From Desulfobacca acetoxidans (GTDB lineage Bacteria; Desulfobacterota; Desulfobaccia; Desulfobaccales; 0-14-0-80-60-11), in the NCBI GenBank assembly GCA_022736495.1, contig DZCR01000046.1:1-21377 (forward strand): 21,377 nucleotides of DNA, read 5' to 3'. The notes beneath the pieces are model-generated. The model did no database searches, was not told the DNA's origin, and saw only the letters and a program-made list of their open reading frames with translations. A program made the translations under genes and the position numbers. Positions 14,965 through 21,377 of this stretch are shown one piece after another (the first letter of the stretch is position 1; each line of letters starts with the position of its first letter).

Positions 14965-16045
14965 AAAATCGAGGGGGCCTGGACTCCCTGGTGCGGATGC
15001 ACTGGAACGCCTGCGCCTGGAATTACCCAGGCCCTCATCTACCCTCAAGTTTTATCCCGTCCTGGGTTTGCTCCTCGGAGCGGCTGCCGGCATATTTATA
15101 GGCCATCCCATGGCCATGGTGGCCCTCAATGTTCAGGAATACATGCATAACCGGGGCCCCTTGGAGCTGAGCTACAGGATTTTACATAGCTTCTCGCCCC
15201 GGATGTGGCCCATGCTTTCTCTCTACATCCTTTCAGGGGCCGTTTTCGGAGTGGGCTTCGGCATTATTTATCAAAAGTTGGTGGAAAATCGTCTGCACAT
15301 AGAGCAACTCTACCAGGAATTCGAATTGCAAGTGGCAAGCCTGAGGCATCATTACAAAAACATGACCATCGGCATCCAGGGATTTTCTCGACGAATCAAA
15401 CGAAAGGTAACGGATTTAACCAGAGAGGTGGCGCAATGTCACGGGCCGGAATGCCCCCTGGATAATTGCTTTTGTCGAAATCTGCCCGCGTTGGAAAGGG
15501 ATGTGGATACCATGGTGGAAACCACCCAGCGCCTTAATGAAACCTTGGGGAAGGAGCTGATTTTATTGAAGATATTAGCCGGCAGCAACCTGGTTCCTCA
15601 GCCCCGTGATTTTTATCCCGTTCTTACGGGGGCCATACAAGACCTTTTGGGGTTACGTTTTCGAGATAAACTGATTGAGGTTGAGATTAACGGCAAGCCC
15701 TATGCAGAGTTCAGCGGCTCTTTAATTTTTAACTTCGATTTGGCCACCATGCAGGTGATCCTGGAAAATATCTTGAGCAACGCCATGAAGTTTGGAGACA
15801 AGGTTCGAGTGGTAGCTAAGGAAGTCAATAATAGAGTAACAATCTCCATCATGGATAACGGTCCCGGCTTTGAGGTGAGCAAACTGAAAAAACAACTGCT
15901 TTCCCTGCGGGAGGGACGAGAGCCGGAAAGCACCAAGCTAGGGTTGAAAGTCAGTCTTCACCTTCTGGAAAAATGCGGCGGCGGCCTGTATGTTTGGAGC
16001 AAACCGGGGATTGGCTCGACCTTTGCGCTGGAGTTTCCCAAATAG
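14951..16045 (+). CDS. Membrane histidine kinase-like protein B with Cys-rich insert
   Basis: This 364-aa protein has a 30-residue soluble start, then the shared membrane domain with IGHPMAM (His52) and HSFSPRMWPM (79-88), and helices at about 34-60 and 87-108. The phosphoacceptor helix has LRHHYKN (His133/His134). An insert between the two DHp helices reads CHGPECPLDNCFC (Cys163, 168, 173, 175), enough for a metal site or Fe-S centre, and is not present in kinase A. The ATPase domain follows: ENILSNAMK N box (about 272-280), DNGPGF (302 onward), then a KLGLKVSLHLL lid region and GIGSTF. It starts inside the end of the previous gene. Autokinase activity is inferred from complete motifs; the ligand is unknown. 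No response regulator lies nearby. Confidence 0.87.
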   Translation: MNGIEKSRGPGLPGADALERLRLELPRPSSTLKFYPVLGLLLGAAAGIFIGHPMAMVALNVQEYMHNRGPLELSYRILHSFSPRMWPMLSLYILSGAVFGVGFGIIYQKLVENRLHIEQLYQEFELQVASLRHHYKNMTIGIQGFSRRIKRKVTDLTREVAQCHGPECPLDNCFCRNLPALERDVDTMVETTQRLNETLGKELILLKILAGSNLVPQPRDFYPVLTGAIQDLLGLRFRDKLIEVEINGKPYAEFSGSLIFNFDLATMQVILENILSNAMKFGDKVRVVAKEVNNRVTISIMDNGPGFEVSKLKKQLLSLREGREPESTKLGLKVSLHLLEKCGGGLYVWSKPGIGSTFALEFPK

Positions 16046-16058
16046 CTTGGGCCGCCGT

Positions 16059-16087
16059 TTAACCGATAGACGGTGTCATGATATAGT
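16059..16087 (+). promoter_or_regulatory. Sigma70-like promoter ahead of Met-rich gene 3
   Basis: TTAACC (16059-16064) and TATAGT (16082-16087) are separated by 17 bp, with 4/6 and 5/6 matches to consensus. The AAGGAGG ribosome site and ATG 16108 follow. The site lies in the 62-bp gap after kinase B, suggesting separate expression of the Met-rich gene. Confidence 0.45.
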
Positions 16088-16107
16088 ATGAACAAGGAGG
16101 ATACGTT

Positions 16108-16407
16108 ATGAAGAAAATGGCGATTTTCATGGTGGCGATGGTTTTTGTCCTAACCTCCGGTTTGGCCCCGGCCCAGCAGAAAGGCCCCGGCCAGGCCCAG
16201 GAGCATAAGGAGCACCATCCGGCCCAGCAAGGCCAACAGCCTCAGCAACCTAAGATGGGGCCGGGAATGATGGGCGGCCAGGGCATGATGTGTCCTTGCA
16301 TGATGATGCCCCAAATAGTGCAGCACATGCAGAAAATGATGCCGATGATGGAACAGATCGTCAAAGAAAGAAAGATGAGTCCTGAAGCTACCAAGCAGAG
16401 GATATGA
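16108..16407 (+). CDS. Periplasmic Met-rich protein 3 (apparently frameshifted)
   Basis: This 99-aa secreted protein has a signal peptide (about 1-22, cut near APAQ), a His/Gln/Pro region (EHKEHHPAQQGQQ) and then a Met-rich stretch with two Cys (GMMCPCMMMPQ). It reaches KMSPEATKQRI and stops at 16405-16407. The related proteins at 1200 and 11732 continue past this point with another Met/Gln helix, and such a tail exists here in the overlapping frame (16404-16508). AAGGAGG precedes the ATG and a promoter-like site lies upstream. It is placed between two array kinases, which ties the Met-rich proteins to the sensors. Cu(I)/Ag(I) binding is inferred from composition. Confidence 0.8.
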   Translation: MKKMAIFMVAMVFVLTSGLAPAQQKGPGQAQEHKEHHPAQQGQQPQQPKMGPGMMGGQGMMCPCMMMPQIVQHMQKMMPMMEQIVKERKMSPEATKQRI

Positions 16408-16508
16408 TGACCCAAATGCAGGGTATGATGACCCAGATGCAGAAGATGCCCATGATGCAAATGATGCAACAACAGCAGCAGCCGGCGTCGCCCCAGCCGA
16501 AAAAGTAA
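16404..16508 (+). pseudogene. Out-of-frame Met/Gln-rich tail of Met-rich protein 3
   Basis: This is a 34-codon frame starting ATGATG that overlaps the preceding stop as ATGA. It encodes MMTQMQGMMTQMQKMPMMQ, then a Gln run and PQPKK. The composition clearly belongs to the same protein. It could be (a) the real C terminus lost by a 1-nt indel or sequencing error, (b) reached by -1 frameshifting, or (c) a coupled reinitiated peptide. It has no signal peptide of its own, which argues against an independent periplasmic product. Confidence 0.6.
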
Positions 16509-16517
16509 TTTGCATGG

Positions 16518-16541
16518 AGGGGGCTTAAACCGCGGCCCCCT
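16518..16541 (+). terminator. Hairpin terminator candidate after Met-rich gene 3
   Basis: AGGGGGC (16518-16524) pairs with GCCCCCT (16535-16541) across a 10-nt loop, 9 bp after the tail's stop. A short T-rich stretch follows (ATTTCCCGTTCTT), so termination may be partial. Confidence 0.55.
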
Positions 16542-16645
16542 ATTTCCCGTTCTTGGGCTTTTAGCGGAGAACCATTATGTTGTTGGTTGGGAAAGCCCAG
16601 AAAGATGGGTAGGAACATAAAATCGGAACGGCCCGTGAGCAAGTC

Positions 16646-17701
16646 ATGAACCCTGAAAAAATTGAACCGGTATATTTTGAAATCCCGTCCCGGGGTGAAA
16701 AGACCTGGGTCTATCCCTGGATAGGCATCGGGCTCGGCGTGGCCGTCGGCATCCTGATCGGGCATCCGTTCGCCATGCTGGCCTATAACCTTCACGCATG
16801 TTTGATTTCCGGGACCACTTGTGATGTGACCGGTGCTCTCTTTCATAGCTTCCAGTGGCACATGTGGCCCATGATGCTTCTCTTCGCCGTCTTTGGCGGA
16901 GTCTCTTGGGGAATTATAGGGCTCGTATTAAAGTATCTTAGAGAGAACCGCCTGCGTCTGGACACCTTGCACCAGGAGTTCGAATTCCAGGTGGCCACCT
17001 TGAGACACCATTATAAAAACCTGGCCATCGGCATTCATGGTTTTTCCGGGCGGATCAAACGTAAAATGGGAAATATAGAGGAACAGGTTCAGGAATGCGC
17101 CCGAGACTGTCCCACTTATAAAAGTTTTCACGAGGATTTTGAGTCCCTGGCGAGGAACGTGGACGTGCTCGAAGAAGCCGCCCAGCGCCTGACCCAAACC
17201 CTGGGTCAGGAACTCCTTTTTCTGAAGGCCCTCACCAGCGACACCTTAAATCCGACGCCCCAGGACTTCTACCGTTTATTGACTCACTGCATCCAGGATC
17301 TCAAAGATTTGCGATTCCGGGAGAAGGAGATCAGGTTCGCTATCAACGGCAATCCTTTAGAAGAGCTCTGCCCCACGGGTCTGGTCTTCCCCTTCGAACC
17401 TTACACCATGGAGGTTATCCTGCAGAATATCCTGGCCAACGCCATGAGATATGGAGATTTCATTCAAATACAAATTTTGGAATCCCATAATCGGGTGAGG
17501 GTGGAGGTTCAGGACAACGGCCCGGGTCTGGAGGTGGAGAAACTCCAACAGCGTATTTTGATACCTAAAGATAAAGGGGCTGAGAGTACTCACCTGGGGC
17601 TGGGAGTAACCATGCACCTGCTTACAAAAACGGGCGGACGCCTGTCGGCGTGGAGCGAGCCTGGAGCAGGGGCCACCTTTATCGTGGAGTTTCCAAAGTA
17701 A
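16646..17701 (+). CDS. Membrane histidine kinase-like protein C
   Basis: This 351-aa protein is the most typical array kinase. Its membrane domain (1-115) has two helices (about 21-47, 75-97), ILIGHPFAMLA (His40) and HSFQWHMWPM (67-76), with Cys52 and Cys59 in the short loop between them. Basic residues before helix 1 and after helix 2 place that loop in the periplasm. The DHp helix has LRHHYKN (His121/His122), and two Cys (151, 155) sit between the DHp helices. The ATPase has QNILANAMRYGD (about 260-271), DNGPGL (290 onward) and the THLGLGVTMHLL lid. The tail closely matches kinase A. The ribosome site is weak. Kinase function is likely; metal, heme or redox sensing is inferred from the His/Met/Trp motif and Cys residues. 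Confidence 0.88.
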   Translation: MNPEKIEPVYFEIPSRGEKTWVYPWIGIGLGVAVGILIGHPFAMLAYNLHACLISGTTCDVTGALFHSFQWHMWPMMLLFAVFGGVSWGIIGLVLKYLRENRLRLDTLHQEFEFQVATLRHHYKNLAIGIHGFSGRIKRKMGNIEEQVQECARDCPTYKSFHEDFESLARNVDVLEEAAQRLTQTLGQELLFLKALTSDTLNPTPQDFYRLLTHCIQDLKDLRFREKEIRFAINGNPLEELCPTGLVFPFEPYTMEVILQNILANAMRYGDFIQIQILESHNRVRVEVQDNGPGLEVEKLQQRILIPKDKGAESTHLGLGVTMHLLTKTGGRLSAWSEPGAGATFIVEFPK

Positions 17702-17720
17702 AAACCGGATCAGATCGATT

Positions 17721-18905
17721 ATGAGCGGCTGCAAGAGTTGGATGAAATATTCCTGGGACGGGGTGCATTGTGAAAATCCCCCCTGGGAACTTGATACCGA
17801 GGGTTTGTGCATACTCCATTCCCTGAAGCCGGAAAAAGATAAGAGCGCTTTTGACCTAGCCTTGCAAGATAAACTGGCGCGAGAGGACTACGACTTTCGA
17901 GAGGTCTTTTTTCCCGGCCAGACCTCCTTTACCAAACAAACATTCAAAAAACCGGTTACCTTCCACCGGGCCAGATTCGCTGGCTGGGCCGACTTCCGGG
18001 AGGCTGAATACATCGAAGGGGCTGATTTTTCCTGGGCTAAATTCGGCAAGGAAGCCCTCTTCGAAAAAGCCAAATTTGGCGGTCCGGTTCAGTTCAAGGG
18101 AACGGAAATAGCCGGCGAGGCGGATTTTCGCGGCGTTTTCTTCGGCGGCCCCGCTATTTTCCAACAACTCAATGAATCCCTTACCGTTTCCGGGGCGTTG
18201 CCTTTTACTGCTTCTTTTCAATATCTCGAATTCGGCCCCCAGGGGCACCTGAGCTTTCAAGACCTGTCTTTGGCTTGGGTGAGCTTCCTGGGTGCTGATT
18301 TGCGAAGGATACAGTTCCACAATGTCAGTTGGCACCCATTTCATGGCCGGCAGGCAGTCTATGATGAAATTTTGTTGAACAAAAAACAAGAGCCACATCT
18401 CATCAGCCTGACCTCCGGGGAACATTCGCCGGATTACGGGAGACTCTGTGCCAAGATAGAAGAGCTTTACCGTTATCTCAAGCTTAATTATGAGCATGAA
18501 GGGGATCAAAAACAGGCGGGGGATTTTCATTACGGAGAGATGGAAATGCACCGCAGGGCCAACCCATGGCAACGGTGGTTCCCCTTCTCCTGGTATAATC
18601 TGTACCGGGTTTTGAGCGGTTATGGCGAACGTCCCCTGCGAGCTGTCGGTTGGCTTGTCGCGTTGGTGATGGGATCGGCTTTCTTGCTTCAACATTTGGG
18701 ATTAAAGACCCATGACGGCTCCTGGACCAGCTTCGGGGAAGCCGTGGTCTACGTCCTGGAGGTATCTACCCTGCTGAGGCCGGAATGGCCGAAACCTTCC
18801 ACCCATGGCGGCCATTTTGTCAGCGCCCTATCCCACTTTCTCGTACCCGGCCAGGCTGCCCTCTTTCTCCTGGCCATCCGCAACCGCCTGGGCCGACGCC
18901 ACTGA
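17721..18905 (+). CDS. Pentapeptide-repeat protein with two-helix membrane tail
   Basis: This 394-aa protein begins with a putative zinc site (Cys4, Cys17, Cys30, His33). Pentapeptide repeats with Phe about every fifth residue follow from about 55 to 145 (TSFTK, VTFHR, ADFRE, ADFSW, VQFKG, ADFRG), forming a right-handed beta-helix, and a weaker set runs to about 205. A helical linker follows (YRYLKLNYEHEGDQKQAGDFHYGEMEMHRR; then YNLYRVLSGYGERPLRA). Two membrane helices lie at about 308-330 and 368-388, with a pore-helix-like segment between. The layout matches pentapeptide/Ion_trans_2 channel proteins, but the usual TxGYG-type filter is absent (LEVSTLLRPEW). The gene follows kinase C by 19 bp, so co-transcription is likely. 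The function is unknown; a gated or regulatory membrane protein is possible. Confidence 0.85.
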   Translation: MSGCKSWMKYSWDGVHCENPPWELDTEGLCILHSLKPEKDKSAFDLALQDKLAREDYDFREVFFPGQTSFTKQTFKKPVTFHRARFAGWADFREAEYIEGADFSWAKFGKEALFEKAKFGGPVQFKGTEIAGEADFRGVFFGGPAIFQQLNESLTVSGALPFTASFQYLEFGPQGHLSFQDLSLAWVSFLGADLRRIQFHNVSWHPFHGRQAVYDEILLNKKQEPHLISLTSGEHSPDYGRLCAKIEELYRYLKLNYEHEGDQKQAGDFHYGEMEMHRRANPWQRWFPFSWYNLYRVLSGYGERPLRAVGWLVALVMGSAFLLQHLGLKTHDGSWTSFGEAVVYVLEVSTLLRPEWPKPSTHGGHFVSALSHFLVPGQAALFLLAIRNRLGRRH

Positions 18906-19428
18906 TTGCGGTTTCCGTTCACGACTAAGGCAAGGTTACAGGAAAAGTTGCTTCTCTTCTCCTATATGATGTAAGTGTAAGTGAAACTCACGATTATGTA
19001 GGGGGAAGGGTGAGCAAGCGCTTATCAGCCTGGGATTTTCCGTCTCATTAGGACCAGAAGCACCTTGATCGAGAGAAAAGCCCCGGCTCTCCCCATCTTT
19101 CCAGAGACGAACCGCCCCTTTTTCCTTTCCCCACCTTCCCATTGCCCAACCGTGGGAGAAGCCTTATTCATCCATACAAGGATTACGTCTGGGTTCACAC
19201 CTACGTCAACGCCGTCATAATTAACAACGCACCCCCTCACTAAAAGCAAACCCGAGACACCGATGTGACCTTCCGGGCCGGGCTTTAGCCCCGGCTTATG
19301 TTGTTTGGACCAGTTAAACCAAACACTCCCGAAATACTCCCAAAGGACGGTCAATTAGCGGAATTGCCTAACTCCCCAAAGACACAAGATAATGAGGTCA
19401 ATAAATTTGGCGGCGCAAGGGACGGGGT
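18906..19428 (+). other. Non-coding stretch with remnant and small hairpins
   Basis: No intact gene is seen in these 523 bp. It holds a degenerate phage-portal fragment, a GC hairpin (GCCGGG 19277-19282 with CCCGGC 19290-19295), and an inverted repeat TGTTTGG (19302-19308) with CCAAACA (19319-19325). It separates the metal/sensor island from the phage-like genes. No tRNA or clear attachment site was found. Confidence 0.7.
19098..19330 (+). pseudogene. Decayed fragment of a second phage portal gene
   Basis: The stretch translates near 19174-19221 as PYKDYVWVHTYVNAVI, against PYREHVWVYACINAIA in the intact portal downstream. A shared 14-nt TTTTTCCTTTCCCC lies 66 nt before the common ACGTCTGGGT here and 67 nt before it in the intact gene. 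An upstream TTTCC lies 21 versus 22 nt before the T-run. Further on, LMLFGP at about 19296 may match VNLFEA of the portal (116 versus 119 nt from the same anchor). Stops (TAA, TAG) and single-base length differences show it cannot encode a working protein. Many differences are conservative, suggesting a diverged homologue rather than a fresh duplication. Confidence 0.65.
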
Positions 19429-21012
19429 TTGCTGGGGCTGATCAGGAGGGGGTTAGCGGCATTGTGGGGTGGTGGCGCTGTAAGGCGTGAAGTTCCCTAT
19501 TTCCCCGAGGCTACCCGGCTCTTTTTCCTTTCCCCCCACATGCTCACCCAGCTGTCAGGCGAGGAACTGAGGCAGCCTTACCGGGAGCACGTCTGGGTCT
19601 ATGCCTGCATCAACGCCATAGCCCAGAGCATCAGCGGTGTCCCCCTGCTCTTCAAGTCGGGGACACGCAAAGACCCCAAGATCGTGGAATCGAACCCGCT
19701 GGTGAACCTGTTTGAGGCACCCAACCCCATGATGTCCGGGAGTCAACTCCTGGAAGCCACTTTCATCTATCTGGGATTGACCGGTGAGGCTTTTTTTATC
19801 GTGGAACGAGACAGCGAACGGGAAATTCCCCGGGAGATTTGGGTCTGCCATCCGGGACGGTTCAAGGAAGTGATGGACGCCAAAACCGGCTTGATCTCGG
19901 GCTGGGTCTACGGCAAGGGCATCAAGAAGATCCCGCTACAACCCCACGAAGTGGTCTTCTTCCGGTATTTCAATCCCTACCACGATTACCGCGGCCTGGC
20001 CCCGCTGCAGGCGGCCAAGTCAGGAGTAGAGCAGGACTGGTGGGCCGGCAAATACAACGCCGCTTTCTTCAAAAACTCCGCCCAGCCGGGCGGGGTGCTG
20101 GAGACTTCCGGGAACCTCAGCGACGAAGAATACCAGCGCGTCCGGGCCCAGTGGCAGGACCGGCACCAGGGAGCCTCCAAGGCCCACGCCATCGCTTTGC
20201 TGGAGGGCGGCCTCAGCTACAAGCAGACGGGACTTTCCCAGAAGGACATGGATTTTCTGGAGCAGCGCAAGTGGAACCGGGAAGAGATCATGGCGGCCTT
20301 CAAGGTGCCCAAGCCGGAGCTGGGGCTCTATGATGACGTAAATTTCGCCACCTCCAAAACCCAGCGCAAGCTCTTCTGGGAAAACACCCTGCTCCCCAAG
20401 ATGGCTCTCTTTGAGTTTGTCCTCTGGAACCAGCTGTGCCGACATATCGACGGGGGGCGCCTCTGGGGCGAGTTCGACTATAGCAACATCTCCGCCCTAC
20501 AGGAGGACCGCAAGGAATTGGTGGAATGCGCCCAAAAGCTCTGGTCCATGGGGGTGCCGTTGAACACTGCCAACGAATACCTTGGCCTGGGCCTCCCGGC
20601 CGTTGCGGGAGGAGACACCGGCTATCTCCCCTTCAATCTGGCGCCGGTGGGCTCGGGTGCGCCTGCTCCTGAAAAGTCAGTCTCATATCCTCTCATTTCC
20701 TCCCAGGCCGAGACGGCCGGTTTTGCCTTGCCCTTGTCCCCGGCCATTCCGGCCCTTCCTTCCCGAGGTTTCGACGGGGAGGCATACTGGCAGGCTTACC
20801 TGGCCCTCCATAGACCCTACCCAAGCCGCCGATGCCGGTGGCGCCGCAACTCCATTCCCAGCCTACCCCGCCCCCAGCCGGCGAGAAAGGGGTCTGGTTC
20901 CCCCCTGGCCGACGCCGGGGCTCTGAAAATCTATCTTGAAAAGTTGAAGGGCAAGTGCTTGGAGGATGATCTGGTGATCGACAAGGGCAATGAGTACCTG
21001 GGGAAGCATTAA
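19429..21012 (+). CDS. Phage portal protein, HK97 family
   Basis: This 527-aa protein is the dodecameric head-vertex protein through which phage DNA enters and leaves the capsid. Family features are the N-terminal HVWVYACINAIAQSISGVPLL (about residues 54-74), VNLFEAPNPMMSG, TGEAFFIVERD, a HEVVFFRYFNP strand, the YRGLAPLQAAK segment, AAFFKNSAQPGGVL and the late DFLEQRKWNREEIMAAFKVPKPELG motif. The start is a TTG at 19429 with AAGGGA upstream; no better start is seen. From about residue 420 the sequence becomes Pro/Ala/Ser-rich and its frame looks disturbed, before a sensible helical end (ALKIYLEKLKGKCLEDDLVID). No terminase, protease or major capsid gene is in the window, so this is a prophage edge or remnant. 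Confidence 0.92.
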   Translation: MLGLIRRGLAALWGGGAVRREVPYFPEATRLFFLSPHMLTQLSGEELRQPYREHVWVYACINAIAQSISGVPLLFKSGTRKDPKIVESNPLVNLFEAPNPMMSGSQLLEATFIYLGLTGEAFFIVERDSEREIPREIWVCHPGRFKEVMDAKTGLISGWVYGKGIKKIPLQPHEVVFFRYFNPYHDYRGLAPLQAAKSGVEQDWWAGKYNAAFFKNSAQPGGVLETSGNLSDEEYQRVRAQWQDRHQGASKAHAIALLEGGLSYKQTGLSQKDMDFLEQRKWNREEIMAAFKVPKPELGLYDDVNFATSKTQRKLFWENTLLPKMALFEFVLWNQLCRHIDGGRLWGEFDYSNISALQEDRKELVECAQKLWSMGVPLNTANEYLGLGLPAVAGGDTGYLPFNLAPVGSGAPAPEKSVSYPLISSQAETAGFALPLSPAIPALPSRGFDGEAYWQAYLALHRPYPSRRCRWRRNSIPSLPRPQPARKGSGSPLADAGALKIYLEKLKGKCLEDDLVIDKGNEYLGKH

Positions 21013-21027
21013 AATACGAAGGGCATC

Positions 21028-21216
21028 ATGGACTGCCCAGTGATTTGTGTCCGGCATGAGGAAGAAGGGACAAAGTGCCTGATGGTGGAGTCGCCGCCCG
21101 GAGACCCGGGCCTGAAGGTTATGCGACTCTCGCTTTTGACCGCCACCAAGTTGATGAAGGAGCTTATCATTCCCCAGAGGGACGGGGGCTGGGCGAGGAT
21201 TCTGGTTAAAAATTAA
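21028..21216 (+). CDS. Small hypothetical protein after portal gene
   Basis: This is a 62-aa reading frame starting at ATG 21028 with GAAGGG 4 nt upstream, 15 bp after the portal stop. It reads as a plausible small soluble protein: VICVRHEEEGTKCLMVE, a Pro/Gly turn, then VMRLSLLTATKLMKELIIP and WARILVKN. There are two Cys and no signal or membrane segment. I do not recognise it. The position suggests a small phage gene; head-assembly genes are usual after a portal, but this does not resemble a protease or scaffold. Its stop overlaps the end of the minus-strand frame at 21213. Confidence 0.5.
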   Translation: MDCPVICVRHEEEGTKCLMVESPPGDPGLKVMRLSLLTATKLMKELIIPQRDGGWARILVKN

Positions 21217-21377
21217 TCCACTTTTAAATCGGAGATGGCTGAAGCCAACAGGCTGAAACCATCTTTTATCTCCATAGACAGCACCTCAATGGCTCCCATG
21301 GGAGTCACCGCCTGATTAGTTCCTAATGGGCTGTCATTAATTAACTCTATCAAATTAAACCATCTTTGGAGAGATGG
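21213..21377 (-). CDS. 3' end of a minus-strand gene running off the window
   Basis: Reading the minus strand from the window edge gives 54 residues without a stop, then TAA at 21213-21215. The end reads AVTPMGAIEVLSMEIKDGFS followed by LLASAISDLKVD, which looks like an amphipathic protein C terminus rather than noise. Codon use is AT-rich compared with the portal gene. The start lies outside the window, so neither length nor function can be given. It converges on the small + strand ORF with a few bases of overlap. Confidence 0.4.
   Translation of the reverse strand, partial: PSLQRWFNLIELINDSPLGTNQAVTPMGAIEVLSMEIKDGFSLLASAISDLKVD

Noticed and set aside
17856..18695. 279-aa minus-strand frame opposite the pentapeptide gene
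   Set aside because: It has no domain or ribosome site and the + strand shows clear pentapeptide periodicity.
19277..19325. Attachment site or terminator in the pre-portal gap
   Set aside because: The hairpins are short, no U-tract follows, and no duplicated att core or tRNA end was found.

Overview
The window looks like chromosomal DNA from a Gram-negative, probably Desulfobacterota-like bacterium (Desulfobacca/Syntrophobacterales relatives come to mind). This placement is inferred from high-GC coding sequence, strong AGGAGG ribosome sites, many small lipoproteins and the protein styles; no rRNA or tRNA marker is present. Both edges are more AT-rich than the centre.

Layout. (1) 138-2109: a short hypothetical gene, three small lipoproteins (one BamE-like, one of only 55 aa), and a periplasmic Met/His-rich protein preceded by a 24-bp tandem repeat. 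(2) 2232-5657: a 927-aa P2A (SERCA-like) cation ATPase that keeps the Ca2+-site residues, a 64-aa lipoprotein, and a convergent DUF1622 membrane protein. (3) 5798-11616: a complete tripartite Cus-type Cu(I)/Ag(I) efflux operon (outer-membrane factor, adaptor, RND pump). The adaptor keeps a CusB-like three-Met site and the pump keeps the three-Met periplasmic site of CusA. (4) 11732-12091: a second Met-rich protein, followed by a terminator. (5) 12239-17701: the most unusual part, five paralogous membrane proteins sharing a roughly 115-residue N-terminal two-helix domain (core motifs GHP and HSFxWHMWPM). Three carry a histidine-kinase core with the unusual phosphoacceptor motif LRHHYKN, one carries a GAF domain plus a Cys cluster, and one is a dimerisation/phosphoacceptor piece with no ATPase domain. 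A third, apparently frameshifted Met-rich gene sits between them. No response regulator is visible. (6) 17721-18905: a pentapeptide-repeat protein with a two-helix membrane tail. (7) 18906-21377: a decayed fragment of a phage portal gene, an intact HK97-type portal gene, a small ORF and the end of a minus-strand gene, probably a prophage remnant.

How it may work together (inference). The window reads as an envelope metal-handling island. Met-rich periplasmic proteins would bind or buffer Cu(I)/Ag(I), the Cus pump would expel it, and the array of kinase-like proteins, whose His/Met/Trp motifs are predicted to lie at the periplasmic face of the membrane, would sense metal, heme or redox state and signal to a regulator encoded elsewhere. 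The five-member sensor array with one shared membrane domain and different outputs is the best candidate for an undescribed system.
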